Assembly (NCBI RefSeq): GCF_003144095.1
Contig: NZ_NSKH01000023.1
Span: forward strand, 606,964 to 670,963
Origin: Streptomyces sp. ICBB 8177
GTDB taxonomy: Bacteria > Actinomycetota > Actinomycetes > Streptomycetales > Streptomycetaceae
Direction: 5' to 3'
DNA: 64,000 nucleotides
Shown: piece after piece, positions 40,733 to 49,449 of the stretch
Layout of the letters: the number at the start of each line of letters is the position of its first letter
How positions within the stretch are numbered: the stretch's first letter is position 1
Program-made: the position numbers and the translations under genes
Notes under the pieces: generated by a model
The model's input: the letters and a program-made list of their open reading frames with translations, nothing else
Database searches by the model: none
Told to the model about the DNA's origin: nothing

Positions 40733-41959
40733 GTGACGCAGACTCGCACCAGGCTTGAGAGGGGACGTGCGGCGCTCGGCCCCGCGCTGACGCTCGTGCA
40801 CACCGGCAGTGCCCCCACCCGCGCGGTGCTCACCGCCGAACTGGGGGTGACCCGGGCCACCGCAGGCGCGGTCGCGGCCGAGCTGGAACTGCTGGGACTG
40901 ATCCGGGTGGACACCCGGCCCGGCGTCGCGGCCGGCACCCAGGGGCGGCCCTCGCACCGGCTGACCGTCGACCCCGACGGGCCGGTCGTGCTGGCCGCGC
41001 AGGTGCACGCGGACGGCTTCCGGGCCGCGCTGGTCGGGCTCGGCGGCTCCATCGTGGCGACCACGCCCGGCTGCATGACGGTGCCCGCCGACCCCGCCCA
41101 CGTGCTGGGACTCGTCGTGGCGGCCGGCGCCGACCTGCTGAAGTCGACCGGGCGCGTCTGCCTGGGCGCCGGGCTCGCCGTGCCGTCCGCGGTCGCCGAG
41201 CCCGAGGGCACCGCGCTCAACCCGCTGCACCTGGCCTGGCCCGCCGGCGCGCCGGTGCGCGAGGTCTTCGCCGAGCAGGTCCGCGCGCACGGAGTGACGG
41301 GGCCGGGCGGCGCCCCGGTGGCCTCCTTCGTCGGCAACGACGTCAACGTCGCGGCGCTGGCCGAACACCGGCACGGCGCCGGGCGGGGCGCGCAGCACCT
41401 GCTCGTCGTCGCGACCGGACATCGTGGTGTCGGCGGCGCGCTGGTGCTCGACGGCCGCCTGCACACCGGCAGTTCGGGTCTCGCCCTCGAAGTCGGCCAC
41501 CTCACCGTCAACCCCGAGGGCGGGCGGCCGTGTCACTGCGGCAGCCGGGGCTGCCTGGACGTCGAGGTGGACCCGCTGGCCTTCCTGGAGGCGGCGGGGC
41601 GCGTGCCGGGTCCCGAGGTCTCGCTCCTCGACCAGTCGACGGCGCTGCTGCGCGAGGAGTACGCCGACCCCTCGGTGCGGGTGGCGGCCGAGACGCTCAT
41701 CGACCGCCTGGGGCTGGGACTGGCCGGGCTGGTCAACGTGCTCAACCCGGACCGGATCGCTCTCGGCGGCCTGCACCGCCGCCTGTTCGAGGCCGATCCC
41801 GAGCGGCTGCGTGCGGTGGTCGCCGACCGCAGCCTCTGGGGACGCAGCGGCTCGGTGCCGATCATGGCGTGCGGCCTGGACCACAACAGCCTCGTCGGAG
41901 CCGCCGAACTGGCCTGGCAGCCGGTGCTCGACGACCCACTGGGCGCCCTGTCGGCCTGA
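40733..41959 (+). CDS. ROK-family transcriptional repressor
   Basis: This 408-aa protein has an N-terminal winged HTH (about 20-70: TRAVLTAELGVTRATAGAVA, AELELLGLIRVDTRPG) fused to a ROK domain with the zinc motif CHCGSRGCLD and GGALVLDGRLHTGSSGLALE. ROK regulators sense sugars or phosphosugars. The gene likely lacks a 5' UTR: an AAGAAT/TAAGAA -10-like box lies 6-7 bases before the GTG. TTTTGT (40696-40701) and ACAAAG (40714-40719) flank the -35 region as a weak inverted repeat, a possible autoregulatory site. No transport or catabolic operon is adjacent, so its regulon is unknown. Confidence 0.88.
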   Translation: MTQTRTRLERGRAALGPALTLVHTGSAPTRAVLTAELGVTRATAGAVAAELELLGLIRVDTRPGVAAGTQGRPSHRLTVDPDGPVVLAAQVHADGFRAALVGLGGSIVATTPGCMTVPADPAHVLGLVVAAGADLLKSTGRVCLGAGLAVPSAVAEPEGTALNPLHLAWPAGAPVREVFAEQVRAHGVTGPGGAPVASFVGNDVNVAALAEHRHGAGRGAQHLLVVATGHRGVGGALVLDGRLHTGSSGLALEVGHLTVNPEGGRPCHCGSRGCLDVEVDPLAFLEAAGRVPGPEVSLLDQSTALLREEYADPSVRVAAETLIDRLGLGLAGLVNVLNPDRIALGGLHRRLFEADPERLRAVVADRSLWGRSGSVPIMACGLDHNSLVGAAELAWQPVLDDPLGALSA

Positions 41960-42106
41960 GGCCGGCCACGGACGCGTCCTCGCGTCCGGCGCGTACTCCC
42001 CGAGGGGTACTCCGGGTCGCGCCGTGCGTACGACGACTTCGCGGCCGTGCGGCGCGACGCTCGAAGTGTCCGGAAAGGGACCTGGCACATCGAGGAGTTG
42101 ACCGGA

Positions 42107-42415
42107 ATGAACACGTTGGCGTCGTGGGGTCACGGCGGACCCGGACCGTGGATCCTGCTGGTCCCGCTGCTGTGGGCGGCGGTCGTCGTGGGCATCGTGA
42201 CCGTGGTGCGGCGCGTCGCCTGGCGCGGTCGCGGCCCCTGGGAGCGCGGCGGCCCCTGGGACCGACGTCCGCACATGGTGCGGCCCGACGAGCAGTCGCC
42301 GCTGACGGTGCTCGGACGCCGGTTCGCGGCGGGGGAGATCGACGAGGACGAGTACTGGCGCAGGCTGTCCGTGCTCGACCCGGAGTTCGGCACGCATCGA
42401 GGCGAGGACCGCTGA
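42107..42415 (+). CDS. SHOCT-domain membrane protein
   Basis: This 102-aa protein has one membrane helix (about 14-34, PWILLVPLLWAAVVVGIVTV), then an Arg/Trp/Gly-rich juxtamembrane stretch and a SHOCT domain (about 66-95, LTVLGRRFAAGEIDEDEYWR). SHOCT modules are short helical pairs linked to oligomerisation of membrane proteins. GAGGAG stands 9 bases before the ATG. It is a stand-alone gene followed by a hairpin. Function unknown. Confidence 0.85.
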   Translation: MNTLASWGHGGPGPWILLVPLLWAAVVVGIVTVVRRVAWRGRGPWERGGPWDRRPHMVRPDEQSPLTVLGRRFAAGEIDEDEYWRRLSVLDPEFGTHRGEDR

Positions 42416-42545
42416 ACCGGGGCCGCGATCAGGCGAGTTGACGACGGCAGCGCCGACAGGCGGGCCGGGGGCGCGCCGTCCCGCGTCCGAACGGCCGGGC
42501 GAGGCTCTGCGAACGGACCCGGTGAGGCCGTGTGAGCGGCCCGGT

Positions 42546-42584
42546 GGGGAGCCCTCGGCCGGTAACGGGCCATCGGGGCTCCCC
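42546..42584. terminator. Hairpin between the SHOCT and RsbW-like genes
   Basis: GGGGAGCCC (42546-42554) and GGGCTCCCC (42576-42584) form a perfect 9-bp stem with a 21-base loop, between convergent genes. A 16-bp tandem repeat AGGCGTGGAAACGYGG follows (42601-42632, with an 8-bp partial copy at 42593). Confidence 0.65.
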
Positions 42585-42592
42585 GGCCGGTG

Positions 42593-42632
42593 AGGCGTGG
42601 AGGCGTGGAAACGCGGAGGCGTGGAAACGTGG
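42593..42632. repeat. 16-bp tandem repeat (2.5 copies)
   Basis: Units AGGCGTGGAAACGCGG (42601-42616) and AGGCGTGGAAACGTGG (42617-42632) follow a partial copy AGGCGTGG (42593-42600). They are intergenic, between the SHOCT and RsbW-like genes, and look like replication slippage. Confidence 0.8.
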
Positions 42633-42673
42633 TGAGGCTCGTGGTGCTCCCCCCCGGTCGCGATCGCCGTCCG

Positions 42674-43192
42674 TCAGGCGGTGGCGATCGCGACCGGCTG
42701 CGGCCTCGCGTCCAGCGCGATCGGGTGGGGCGTCGGCACCGGTGCGGGGGCGGTGCGGGCGGGCACGGCGACGGGCGTCGGCGCGGTCACCGGCTCGCGG
42801 AGGGTGAACCACACGACCTTGCCGTCACCGTTCTCACCGGGCCGGGTGCCCCAGCCGTCGCTGAGCGCGGCGAGCATCGCCAGCCCGCGGCCACAGGTGT
42901 CCATCGCGTCGGTGCGCAGCCCGATCCGCGGCGGGCGCGGGTCGTGGTCGGAGACCGAGACGGTCAGGCGCCCTTCCCCGTAGGACAGTTCGACCGTGCA
43001 GTGCTTGTCCGGCTGGGCGTGGCGGTGGACGTTGGCCAGCAGTTCGGTGATGCCCAGCAGCGCGGTGTCGATGATCGGGTCGAGCTGCCAGTAGCGAAGC
43101 TGCGCAGAGACGATTCTGCGGACCTGCCCGATCCGGTGCGGCAAGGCCTCGAGTTGCAAGGCGCACTGTCGGGTTCGCTGGGTGGTGATCAC
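42674..43192 (-). CDS. RsbW-like ATP-binding protein (HATPase_c_2 anti-sigma/kinase family)
   Basis: This 172-aa GHKL ATPase of the RsbW/SpoIIAB type, without a histidine, is expanded in streptomycetes. The core has DTALLGITELLANVHRHAQP (N box), then VSVSDHDPRPPRIG (G1) and CGRGLAMLAALSDGWGTRPG (G2). A Pro/Ala/Val-rich tail follows. Such proteins bind sigma factors or anti-sigma antagonists and may phosphorylate the latter. The GTG at 43192 has GGAGGGAG 8 bases upstream; the longer upstream frame is therefore not used. No sigma factor or antagonist gene is adjacent. Confidence 0.88.
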   Translation of the reverse strand: MITTQRTRQCALQLEALPHRIGQVRRIVSAQLRYWQLDPIIDTALLGITELLANVHRHAQPDKHCTVELSYGEGRLTVSVSDHDPRPPRIGLRTDAMDTCGRGLAMLAALSDGWGTRPGENGDGKVVWFTLREPVTAPTPVAVPARTAPAPVPTPHPIALDARPQPVAIATA

Positions 43193-43401
43193 GGCTGCGA
43201 CTCCCTCCGCGGTGGGGCCGACCTGTTCCGGGACCGTGCCCCGTACCGCTCGATTGGGAAAGCCTGTGCGGTAGACACTGAGAGTGACAGGATCTGTACT
43301 CCGTGTGTGTGACCAGGTTGGCCCCGGTGACCGCATTCCGCAACTCCCGGCACGCCAGTCCCTTCGGTTTCGGCTCCGTACGGGTGGGCGACCGGCGGGA
43401 T

Positions 43402-43845
43402 TCAGCCTCGTCCGCCTCCCGGCGCCCGCCGCGTCGCACGCTCCCGCGCACTGGCGAGGACGCCCAGCAGACGTGCCTCGGCGTCGGCCGCCACGTCCCC
43501 CTCCGCGTCCCTTCGCGCGTCAGCGTCCGCCCGCGCCGCAGGTTCCGCTCCGAGCCAGAACGCCTCCGCCGCCTGCGCGTTCACCCCCCCGTCCCACCCC
43601 GCGTCCCCGTCGAGGCGCAGTGCGTAGCGGCGGCCTGCGAGCGCCACTCTGGCCCGGCCGCGCGGGCCGTACCACCGCGGGGCGCTCGCCTGGACGTCGG
43701 TCAGCGGGGCGCTGTCGATCTCGCGGCCCCGGCTGGTCAGCAACGCCAGCCTGCCGTCCCGCACCACGACCGCGCCCGCCCGGGTCAGGGAACGCGGCCC
43801 TCTGCTGATCCGCACCCCGCTCGCGCTGAACTCCGGCTGCGTCAC
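43402..43845 (-). CDS. Conserved hypothetical protein with a PH-like beta-rich N-terminus
   Basis: This 147-aa soluble protein is not recognised as a named family. The first half is beta-rich (VRISRGPRSLTRAGAVVVRD, LALLTSRGREIDSAPLTDVQ and VALAGRRYALRL) and resembles small PH-like domains. The second half is Ala/Asp/Arg-rich, low in complexity and probably helical (EAFWLGAEPAARADADARRD). GAGGGG precedes the GTG at 43845. It lies between the RsbW-like gene and the divergent Cds1-like gene. Function unknown. Confidence 0.65.
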   Translation of the reverse strand: MTQPEFSASGVRISRGPRSLTRAGAVVVRDGRLALLTSRGREIDSAPLTDVQASAPRWYGPRGRARVALAGRRYALRLDGDAGWDGGVNAQAAEAFWLGAEPAARADADARRDAEGDVAADAEARLLGVLASARERATRRAPGGGRG

Positions 43846-44021
43846 GGCACACCCCCTCAGGCGGTTCGCGTCCTGCGGCAGTCTGCCCCCGTCGGCGGGA
43901 GCGCACCAGGGCGCACGCCGGATCGCGACGCGCCCATTGACCAGGGGCTGCCTATGATCGTGCCAACCCCGGCGATCCGGCCGGGCCTGACCTGCCGGGG
44001 GACGATCGGGAGGCGGAACGC

Positions 44022-45173
44022 ATGGACACCGTCGAACAGGCCGGTGCGAACGGCCGGACGGACCCCGGGGCACCGCTGCCCACCCTGGACGTCGACCGGT
44101 CCGACCCGGGCCACCGGACCTGGCTGAAGGAGGCCGTCCGCCGGGTGCAGGCGGACGCCAACCGCAGCGCCGACACCCATCTGCTGCGCTTTCCGCTGCC
44201 CGAGCACTGGGGCATCGACCTGTACCTGAAGGACGAATCGACCCATCCGACCGGCTCCCTGAAGCACCGGTTGGCCCGCTCGCTGTTCCTGTACGGGCTG
44301 TGCAACGGGTGGATCAGGCCGGGCAAGCCGGTGATCGAGGCGTCCAGCGGCTCCACCGCCGTCTCCGAGGCGTACTTCGCGCACCTGATCGGAGTCCCCT
44401 TCATCGCGGTGATGCCCCGCACGACCAGCCGGGAGAAACAGCGGCTCATCGAGTTCCAGGGCGGACGCTGCCACCTGGTGGACGACGCGCGGACCATCTA
44501 CGAGGTCTCCGCCCGGCTCGCGCGGGAGACCGGCGGCCACTACATGGACCAGTTCACCTACGCCGAACGGGCGACGGACTGGCGGGGCAACAACAACATC
44601 GCCGAGTCGATCTACCAGCAGCTGCGCAGGGAACGCCATCCGGAACCGGCGTGGATCGTCGCCACCGCGGGCACCGGGGGCACCTCGGCCACCATCGGCC
44701 GCTACGTCCACTACCAGCAGTACGACACCCGCATCTGCGTCGCCGACCCGGAGAACTCGTGCTTCTTCGACGGCTGGGTCAGCGGTGACGCCGACGTCGA
44801 CTGCGAGCGCGGCTCACGCATCGAGGGCATCGGGCGGCCCCGGATGGAGCCGAGCTTCGTACCGGGTGCCATCGACCGCATGATGAAGGTGCCCGACGCG
44901 GCCTCGGTCGCGGCGGTGCGCGCGCTGGAGCACGCGATCGGGCGCAAGGCGGGCGGCTCGACCGGCACCGGGCTGTGGGCCGCGCTGCGGGTCGTCGCCG
45001 AGATGCTGGCGCAGTCGCGGACGGGCAGCGTGGTGACGTTGCTGTGCGATCCGGGCGACCGCTACCTGGACAAGTACTACTCCGACGAGTGGCTGGCCGC
45101 CGAGGGGCTGGACATCACGCCGTACGCGGCCACCATCGACACCTTCCTGGCCACCGGGAGCTGGCCGGCCTGA
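44022..45173 (+). CDS. PLP-dependent cysteine synthase/desulfhydrase family protein (Cds1-like)
   Basis: This 383-aa fold-type II PLP enzyme is similar in layout to mycobacterial Cds1, a cysteine desulfhydrase that releases sulfide, pyruvate and ammonia. The Schiff-base lysine is in [14 protein letters not shown] (K81). The substrate loop is [20 protein letters not shown], and the phosphate-binding loop is [41 protein letters not shown] motif lies near the C-terminus. A cysteine synthase or cystathionine synthase role is the alternative. The ATG at 44022 has GGGAGG upstream; a TATGAT -10 candidate is at 43953-43958. It links to the sulfur theme of the window only by function. Confidence 0.85.
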   Translation: MDTVEQAGANGRTDPGAPLPTLDVDRSDPGHRTWLKEAVRRVQADANRSADTHLLRFPLPEHWGIDLYLKDESTHPTGSLKHRLARSLFLYGLCNGWIRPGKPVIEASSGSTAVSEAYFAHLIGVPFIAVMPRTTSREKQRLIEFQGGRCHLVDDARTIYEVSARLARETGGHYMDQFTYAERATDWRGNNNIAESIYQQLRRERHPEPAWIVATAGTGGTSATIGRYVHYQQYDTRICVADPENSCFFDGWVSGDADVDCERGSRIEGIGRPRMEPSFVPGAIDRMMKVPDAASVAAVRALEHAIGRKAGGSTGTGLWAALRVVAEMLAQSRTGSVVTLLCDPGDRYLDKYYSDEWLAAEGLDITPYAATIDTFLATGSWPA

Positions 45174-45180
45174 CGCCGGG

Positions 45181-45209
45181 GCACCCGCCGGCGGGCACCC
45201 GCCGGCGGA
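45181..45209. terminator. Tandem palindromes between the Cds1-like and SRPBCC genes
   Basis: The repeat GCACCCGCCGGCGG occurs twice in tandem. Each copy contains a self-complementary core (CCCGCCGGCGGG at 45184-45195, CCGCCGGCGG at 45199-45208). It sits exactly between two convergent stop codons and probably ends both transcripts. Confidence 0.6.
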
Positions 45210-45689
45210 TCAGGCCGTGACCCGTCCGGTCAGGCGCGCGTCGAGGGCCCGGGCCGCCTGGTGGAAGGAACGGCCCATCGCGGCGCGGCCGGCGTGCAGC
45301 AGCACCCGCACCGGGGCCGCGCCGTCCGCCGCGAAGGTCCACCGCAACCGGGTGCCGCCCGAGGGCAGCGCCGTCAGCAGCCACTCCTCGGCCATCGCCG
45401 TCAGACCGGGCACGTTGACGGTGTCCACGCGGTACGCGTACCGCTCGTCGGGATCGCAGGCGAGCACCGTCTCGGTGAAGCGGACCCCGCCCACCAGCGC
45501 GATCCGGCGCCCCGCGTCGACCGGACGGGCGGAGGCCACCGCGCCGAACCAGTCGGGCCAGCCCGCGGTGTCCTTCGCCAACGCGTGGAAGACGTCCGCC
45601 GCGGGCGCGGCCAGACCGGCCGCGTAGTGGTGGCGGACCGGGGCCGAGGCGATGAAGTCGAGCTCGACGGGCCGCAGGCGTCGCACCAT
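45210..45689 (-). CDS. SRPBCC/START-fold protein (polyketide cyclase/aromatase-like superfamily)
   Basis: This 159-aa helix-grip protein has the ligand-cavity fold DVFHALAKDTAGWPDWFGAV, then VGGVRFTETVLACDPDERYA, MAEEWLLTALPSGGTRLRWT and a long C-terminal helix. Superfamily members bind hydrophobic ligands or cyclise polyketides. No polyketide synthase is nearby, so this is more likely a stress or lipid-binding type. GGAGG stands 9 bases before the ATG at 45689. Its promoter contains a clear inverted repeat between -35 and -10. It lies just downstream of the DeoR gene on the same strand, but the strong internal promoter suggests independent control. Confidence 0.82.
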   Translation of the reverse strand: MVRRLRPVELDFIASAPVRHHYAAGLAAPAADVFHALAKDTAGWPDWFGAVASARPVDAGRRIALVGGVRFTETVLACDPDERYAYRVDTVNVPGLTAMAEEWLLTALPSGGTRLRWTFAADGAAPVRVLLHAGRAAMGRSFHQAARALDARLTGRVTA

Positions 45690-45732
45690 CGACAACAACC
45701 TCCAGGGCGGAAAGACGGCGGTGACCCGCCGT

Positions 45733-45762
45733 ACGATACCTGACGTACTGTCACCTGTCAGG
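45733..45762 (-). promoter_or_regulatory. Promoter of the SRPBCC gene with nested inverted repeats
   Basis: On the minus strand CTGACA (45761-45756) and TATCGT (45738-45733) are 17 bp apart. CCTGAC (45739-45744) and GTCAGG (45757-45762) form an inverted repeat spanning the spacer. Nested inside is TGAC-GTACT-GTCA (45741-45753). It looks like a repressor site within a strong promoter. Confidence 0.6.
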
Positions 45763-45779
45763 GGCGCCGCGTGACCGGA

Positions 45780-46628
45780 TCAGGCCCGCGACGCGGACCG
45801 GGGGTCGTCCGCCACGACCAGGTCCGTCAGGTGCTCGGCGATCTCCGCGCGCAGCCCCTGGGGTATGCCCGAATCGGTCACCCAGGTGGAGACCTCCTCC
45901 AGCGAGGCGAACGAACTCAGGCCCACCGTGCCCCACTTGGTGTGGTCCGCGATCACCACGACCCGCCGCGCCGAGCGCACGAACTGCCGGTTGGTCTCCG
46001 CCTCCGCCAGGTTCGGCGTGGACAGCCCCGCCTCCACCGACATGCCGTGCACGCCGAGGAAGAGCAGGTCGAAGTGGAGCGAGCGGATCGCCCGGTCCGC
46101 CACCGGCCCCACCAGCGAGTCGGAGGGCGTGCGCACCCCGCCGGTCAGCACCACCGTCGCGGCGCCCGGCCGGCCGGTGGACTGCGCGCTCGCCCCGGCC
46201 CGCCGCTGACCGGAGTGGAAGACGTCCGCCACCCGCACCGAGTTGGTCACCACGGTCAGGTCGGGCACGTCCAGAAGATGGTGGGCGAGGGCGTAGGTCG
46301 TGGTGCCGCCGGACAGCGCGATGGCGCTGCCGGGGGCCACCATCGCGGCGGCCGTGCGCGCGATGGCCTCCTTGGCGCCCTGTTCCAGGCCCGACTTCGC
46401 CTCGAACCCCGGCTCGTGGGTGCTGGCCTCGGCGACCGGGACCGCGCCGCCGTGCACCTTCTCCACCACGCCCTGGTGGGCGAGGGCGTCCAGGTCGCGG
46501 CGGACGGTCATGTCGGAGACGTTGAGCTTGCGGGTCAGTTCGTTGACCCGGACGCCGCCGCGTCGCCTGACCTCGTCGAGGATCAGGGCGCGCCGCTGCT
46601 CGGCCAGGAGGTTCTGGTTGTCGCCCAC
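45780..46628 (-). CDS. DeoR-family transcriptional regulator
   Basis: This 282-aa sugar-responsive regulator has a DeoR HTH at the N-terminus (LLAEQRRALILDEVRRRGGV, RVNELTRKLNVSDMTVRRDL, DALAHQGVVEKVHGGAV). The DeoRC effector domain has AMVAPGSAIALSGGTTTYAL, VTNSVRVADVF, and GVHGMSVEAGLSTPNLAEAE. Members bind phosphorylated sugars. The GTG at 46628 was chosen because the HTH begins right after; a GTG at 46649 is possible. Two 17-bp direct repeats upstream may be binding sites. No sugar operon adjoins, so the target is unknown; the dhaKLM operon 11 kb away is one speculative option. Confidence 0.9.
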   Translation of the reverse strand: MGDNQNLLAEQRRALILDEVRRRGGVRVNELTRKLNVSDMTVRRDLDALAHQGVVEKVHGGAVPVAEASTHEPGFEAKSGLEQGAKEAIARTAAAMVAPGSAIALSGGTTTYALAHHLLDVPDLTVVTNSVRVADVFHSGQRRAGASAQSTGRPGAATVVLTGGVRTPSDSLVGPVADRAIRSLHFDLLFLGVHGMSVEAGLSTPNLAEAETNRQFVRSARRVVVIADHTKWGTVGLSSFASLEEVSTWVTDSGIPQGLRAEIAEHLTDLVVADDPRSASRA

Positions 46629-46668
46629 CCGTGCCCCGTCCTTCCTCACGACCCCACGACTGCCCGCA

Positions 46669-46709
46669 CCGGTGACGCCCCGGTGTCCGTACCCGGTGAC
46701 ACCCCGGTG
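46669..46709. repeat. Two 17-bp direct repeats upstream of the DeoR gene
   Basis: CCGGTGACGCCCCGGTG (46669-46685) and CCGGTGACACCCCGGTG (46693-46709) differ at one base and are 24 bp apart, about 40-80 bp upstream of the GTG. DeoR regulators often bind direct repeats, so these are candidate operators. Confidence 0.5.
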
Positions 46710-46808
46710 GTTCCGGACATCTTCCCACGCGGGAGGCGGTTCGCACGGTGCCGGGCGCACACCGGTGGGATTCCCGTACGGCACCGGTACGCGCCCGGCA
46801 CGCGGGAT

Positions 46809-49271
46809 TCAGGACAGTTCCGGCAGATCCCCCGGGTAGAGCAACTGGAGGTCCTCGTGGGTCGGCGCGGCCAGCTGGGCGACCCGGCCCGCGTGCCGCT
46901 CCACCATCGCCTCGAAGGTCAGCCGCGCGGTGCGGCCGTTGCCGAACGAGGGGCCCTTGGGCAGCGCGGTGAAGTACGTCAGCAGCGCCTCGCCCGCGCC
47001 CTCGCCGAGCCGGTACTCGTGCTCAACGGCCTGCGCCTCGACGATCCGCAGCAACTCCCGCGGGCTGTAGTCGCCGAAGGTGATGGTGCGTGAGAAACGT
47101 GACGCCACCCCGGGGTTGGAGGCCAGGAACCGCTCCATCTCCGCGGTGTACCCGGCGACGATCACCACCACCGCGTCGCGCTGGTCCTCCATCAGCTTCA
47201 CCAGGGTGTCGATCGCCTCCCGGCCGAAGTCGCGGCCGGAGTCCTCGGGCGCCAGCGCGTAGGCCTCGTCGATGAACAGCACGCCGCCACGGGCCCGTTC
47301 GAACGCCTCCTGCGTCCTGATCGCGGTCGAGCCGATGTGCTCGCCGACCAGGTCGACCCGGGAGACCTCGACCAGATGGCCGGTCCCCAGCACCCCGAGC
47401 GCCGCGAGGATCTCCCCGTACAGCCGGGCCACCGTGGTCTTGCCGGTGCCCGGGGAGCCGGTGAAGACCAAGTGGCGGCGGAGCGAGGGCGCCTTCAGGC
47501 CCGCCTCCTGACGGCGCCTGCCGACCGCAATCAGGTCGATCAGCGCGCGCACCTCCCGCTTGACGCTCTCCAGCCCCACCAGGGCGTCCAGTTCGCCCAG
47601 CACCGTGTCCGCGTCGCGACCGGCGACGGGCGCGGGGGCGGCGGGGGGCTCCTCGCCCCGGCGCGGTCCCGGGACACCGCCGAGCAGGCCGTACGACTGG
47701 ACGGCGGGCGCCGTGGCCGTGGCGGTCGCGGTCGCCGGGTGGGGCGGCAGCCCGGCGGCGGAACCGGACGCGGTGGCGGGCGGGAGCGCGCCGGAGGCGC
47801 GGTGCTCGGCGCTCTCGTCGCTGGTGCACTCCTCGACCAGCGGCCCCGGCTCGGCGAACTCGTAACCGCCGCGCCCGCAGCGCTCGGTGCGGCAGCGGGT
47901 CAGCGTGGTGCGGCAGCCGTCGATGACGTGGAAGCCGTAGCCGCGGCTGCCGGTGACCCGGCAGGCGGTGAACGTGCCGCGGGCGCCCGCCGAGACGTAG
48001 AAGCCCGACTCGCCCGCGTTCTCCACCACGCAGCGCTCTATGGCCGGATCGGCGCCCTTGGTGACGATGACGCCGGTGGCCGTCGAGTCGATGGTGCACG
48101 ACGCCAGCGTGCCGCCGCTGCCGTGGTCGCGGAACCAGGCGCCGGTCGCCGCCTCCCTGATCCGGCAGTCGTCCAGCTCCACGGTGGCGCCGTCGCTGAC
48201 CGAGACAGCGGTGTTGCGCACCTGGGATATGTCGCTGTCGAGCACGTCGGCGCGCGAACCCCGGTCCAGCACGAACAGCGCGTCGGGCACGTCGTGCACC
48301 CGGCAGGAGTCCAGCACGGCGGCGGCGCCGTCGCTGATCCACACCGCCGGGTAGTCGCCCGTGCTCTCGTGGATCTCGCACTGGTTGGCGTCGGCACGGG
48401 TGCCCGGGTCCCACACCGACAGGCCGTTGCGGCCGAAGCGGCGCACCGTCGAGCGGGTCAGCGTGAGCACGGAGCGGGACCGCAGGTCGATCGCGTTCTC
48501 CGGCACGTCGTGGATGTCGCAGTCGGCCAGCGACAGGACCGCGTCGGTGTCCAGCGTGACGCCGTCGCCGGTGGTGCGGTGCACCCGGCAGTCGGTGAGC
48601 TGGCCCGCCGCACGCGACGCCACCCGCACCCCGGTGCCGTTGATCTCGTAGACCTCGCAGCCGATCGCCTCGGCCGCGGTGCCCTCGCCGGTCAGCTCCA
48701 GGCCCGCGCGGCCCGCGTGGTGGATGCGACAGCGCTCCAGACGCGGCGCCGCGCCCCCGCGGGCGGCGAACCCCGACTGGCCCGCCGAGACCACCTCGCA
48801 CTCCTCGAACAGCCCGCCGGAGCCGTCCAGCACGCTCACCCCGAGGCCCGCCGGATTGTCCACCGTGCAGCGGCGCACCGTGGGCCGGGCGCCGTCGCGC
48901 ACCTCTATGCCGACCGCGGAACGGGTCACCACCCGCAGGTCGGTCAGCTCCGGCGCGCACCCCTCGACCAGCAGAGCGGGGACGGAGGTGTCCTGGCCCT
49001 CGACGCGCAGGTCCTGCACGACGGCGTCGGCGCGCACGGTCAGCGCGACCCCGCCGGGCGGCGCGATGCGCACCGAGCCGGGGCCCTCCGCGCCGCGCAG
49101 CGTGACGGCGCGCTCCACCACGAGGTTCTCCCGGTACGTGCCGGGGACGATCGCGACCACGTCGCCGTCGCCCGCCGCCTCCAGGGCCGCGGCGAGGGAT
49201 TCGTACTCGCCGGTGCGGCGCCGCCACCGCGAAGAGCCGGTGTGCGTCACCTGAGCCACGCCCTGTGCCAT
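46809..49271 (-). CDS. Right-handed parallel beta-helix fused to a CbxX/SpoVK-type AAA ATPase
   Basis: This is an 820-aa protein. Residues about 20-480 are a parallel beta-helix of many short coils with repeated patterns such as LTDCRVHRTTGDGVTLDTDA, LADCDIHDVPENAIDLRSRS and IERCVVENAGESGFYVSAGA, starting from a DUF1565-like lead GDGDVVAIVPGTYRENLVVE. An Ala/Thr/Pro linker (about 485-555) leads to a CbxX/SpoVK/EccA-type AAA domain with Walker A GSPGTGKTT (604-612), Walker B VLFIDEAYAL (664-673) and a sensor in GVASRFSRTITF. There is no signal peptide, so it is cytosolic. The AAA class remodels protein complexes and the helix is probably a platform. Targets are unknown. Start ATG; in-frame GTGs at 49259 and 49250 are alternatives. 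Confidence 0.87.
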   Translation of the reverse strand: MAQGVAQVTHTGSSRWRRRTGEYESLAAALEAAGDGDVVAIVPGTYRENLVVERAVTLRGAEGPGSVRIAPPGGVALTVRADAVVQDLRVEGQDTSVPALLVEGCAPELTDLRVVTRSAVGIEVRDGARPTVRRCTVDNPAGLGVSVLDGSGGLFEECEVVSAGQSGFAARGGAAPRLERCRIHHAGRAGLELTGEGTAAEAIGCEVYEINGTGVRVASRAAGQLTDCRVHRTTGDGVTLDTDAVLSLADCDIHDVPENAIDLRSRSVLTLTRSTVRRFGRNGLSVWDPGTRADANQCEIHESTGDYPAVWISDGAAAVLDSCRVHDVPDALFVLDRGSRADVLDSDISQVRNTAVSVSDGATVELDDCRIREAATGAWFRDHGSGGTLASCTIDSTATGVIVTKGADPAIERCVVENAGESGFYVSAGARGTFTACRVTGSRGYGFHVIDGCRTTLTRCRTERCGRGGYEFAEPGPLVEECTSDESAEHRASGALPPATASGSAAGLPPHPATATATATAPAVQSYGLLGGVPGPRRGEEPPAAPAPVAGRDADTVLGELDALVGLESVKREVRALIDLIAVGRRRQEAGLKAPSLRRHLVFTGSPGTGKTTVARLYGEILAALGVLGTGHLVEVSRVDLVGEHIGSTAIRTQEAFERARGGVLFIDEAYALAPEDSGRDFGREAIDTLVKLMEDQRDAVVVIVAGYTAEMERFLASNPGVASRFSRTITFGDYSPRELLRIVEAQAVEHEYRLGEGAGEALLTYFTALPKGPSFGNGRTARLTFEAMVERHAGRVAQLAAPTHEDLQLLYPGDLPELS

Positions 49272-49449
49272 GGTGCTGTTGCGCCCCCACCTCGTACCGC
49301 TGCGGACCGGGGGACCACGGTAGCGTGCGTGGCGGCCGGGGCCGCACCCGTGACCTCAGGAACCCGTACAGATGGGGGAGTTCGGGCGGCCGGGACCGGA
49401 TCGCGCGGCCGACGGGGCCCACGAGGCCGCGGACCGTCCCGGCTCCTTC

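Noticed and set aside
43193-43336. An extended N-terminus for the RsbW-like ATPase
   Set aside because: The GTG at 43192 has a near-ideal GGAGGGAG site, and the ATPase family pattern starts right there.
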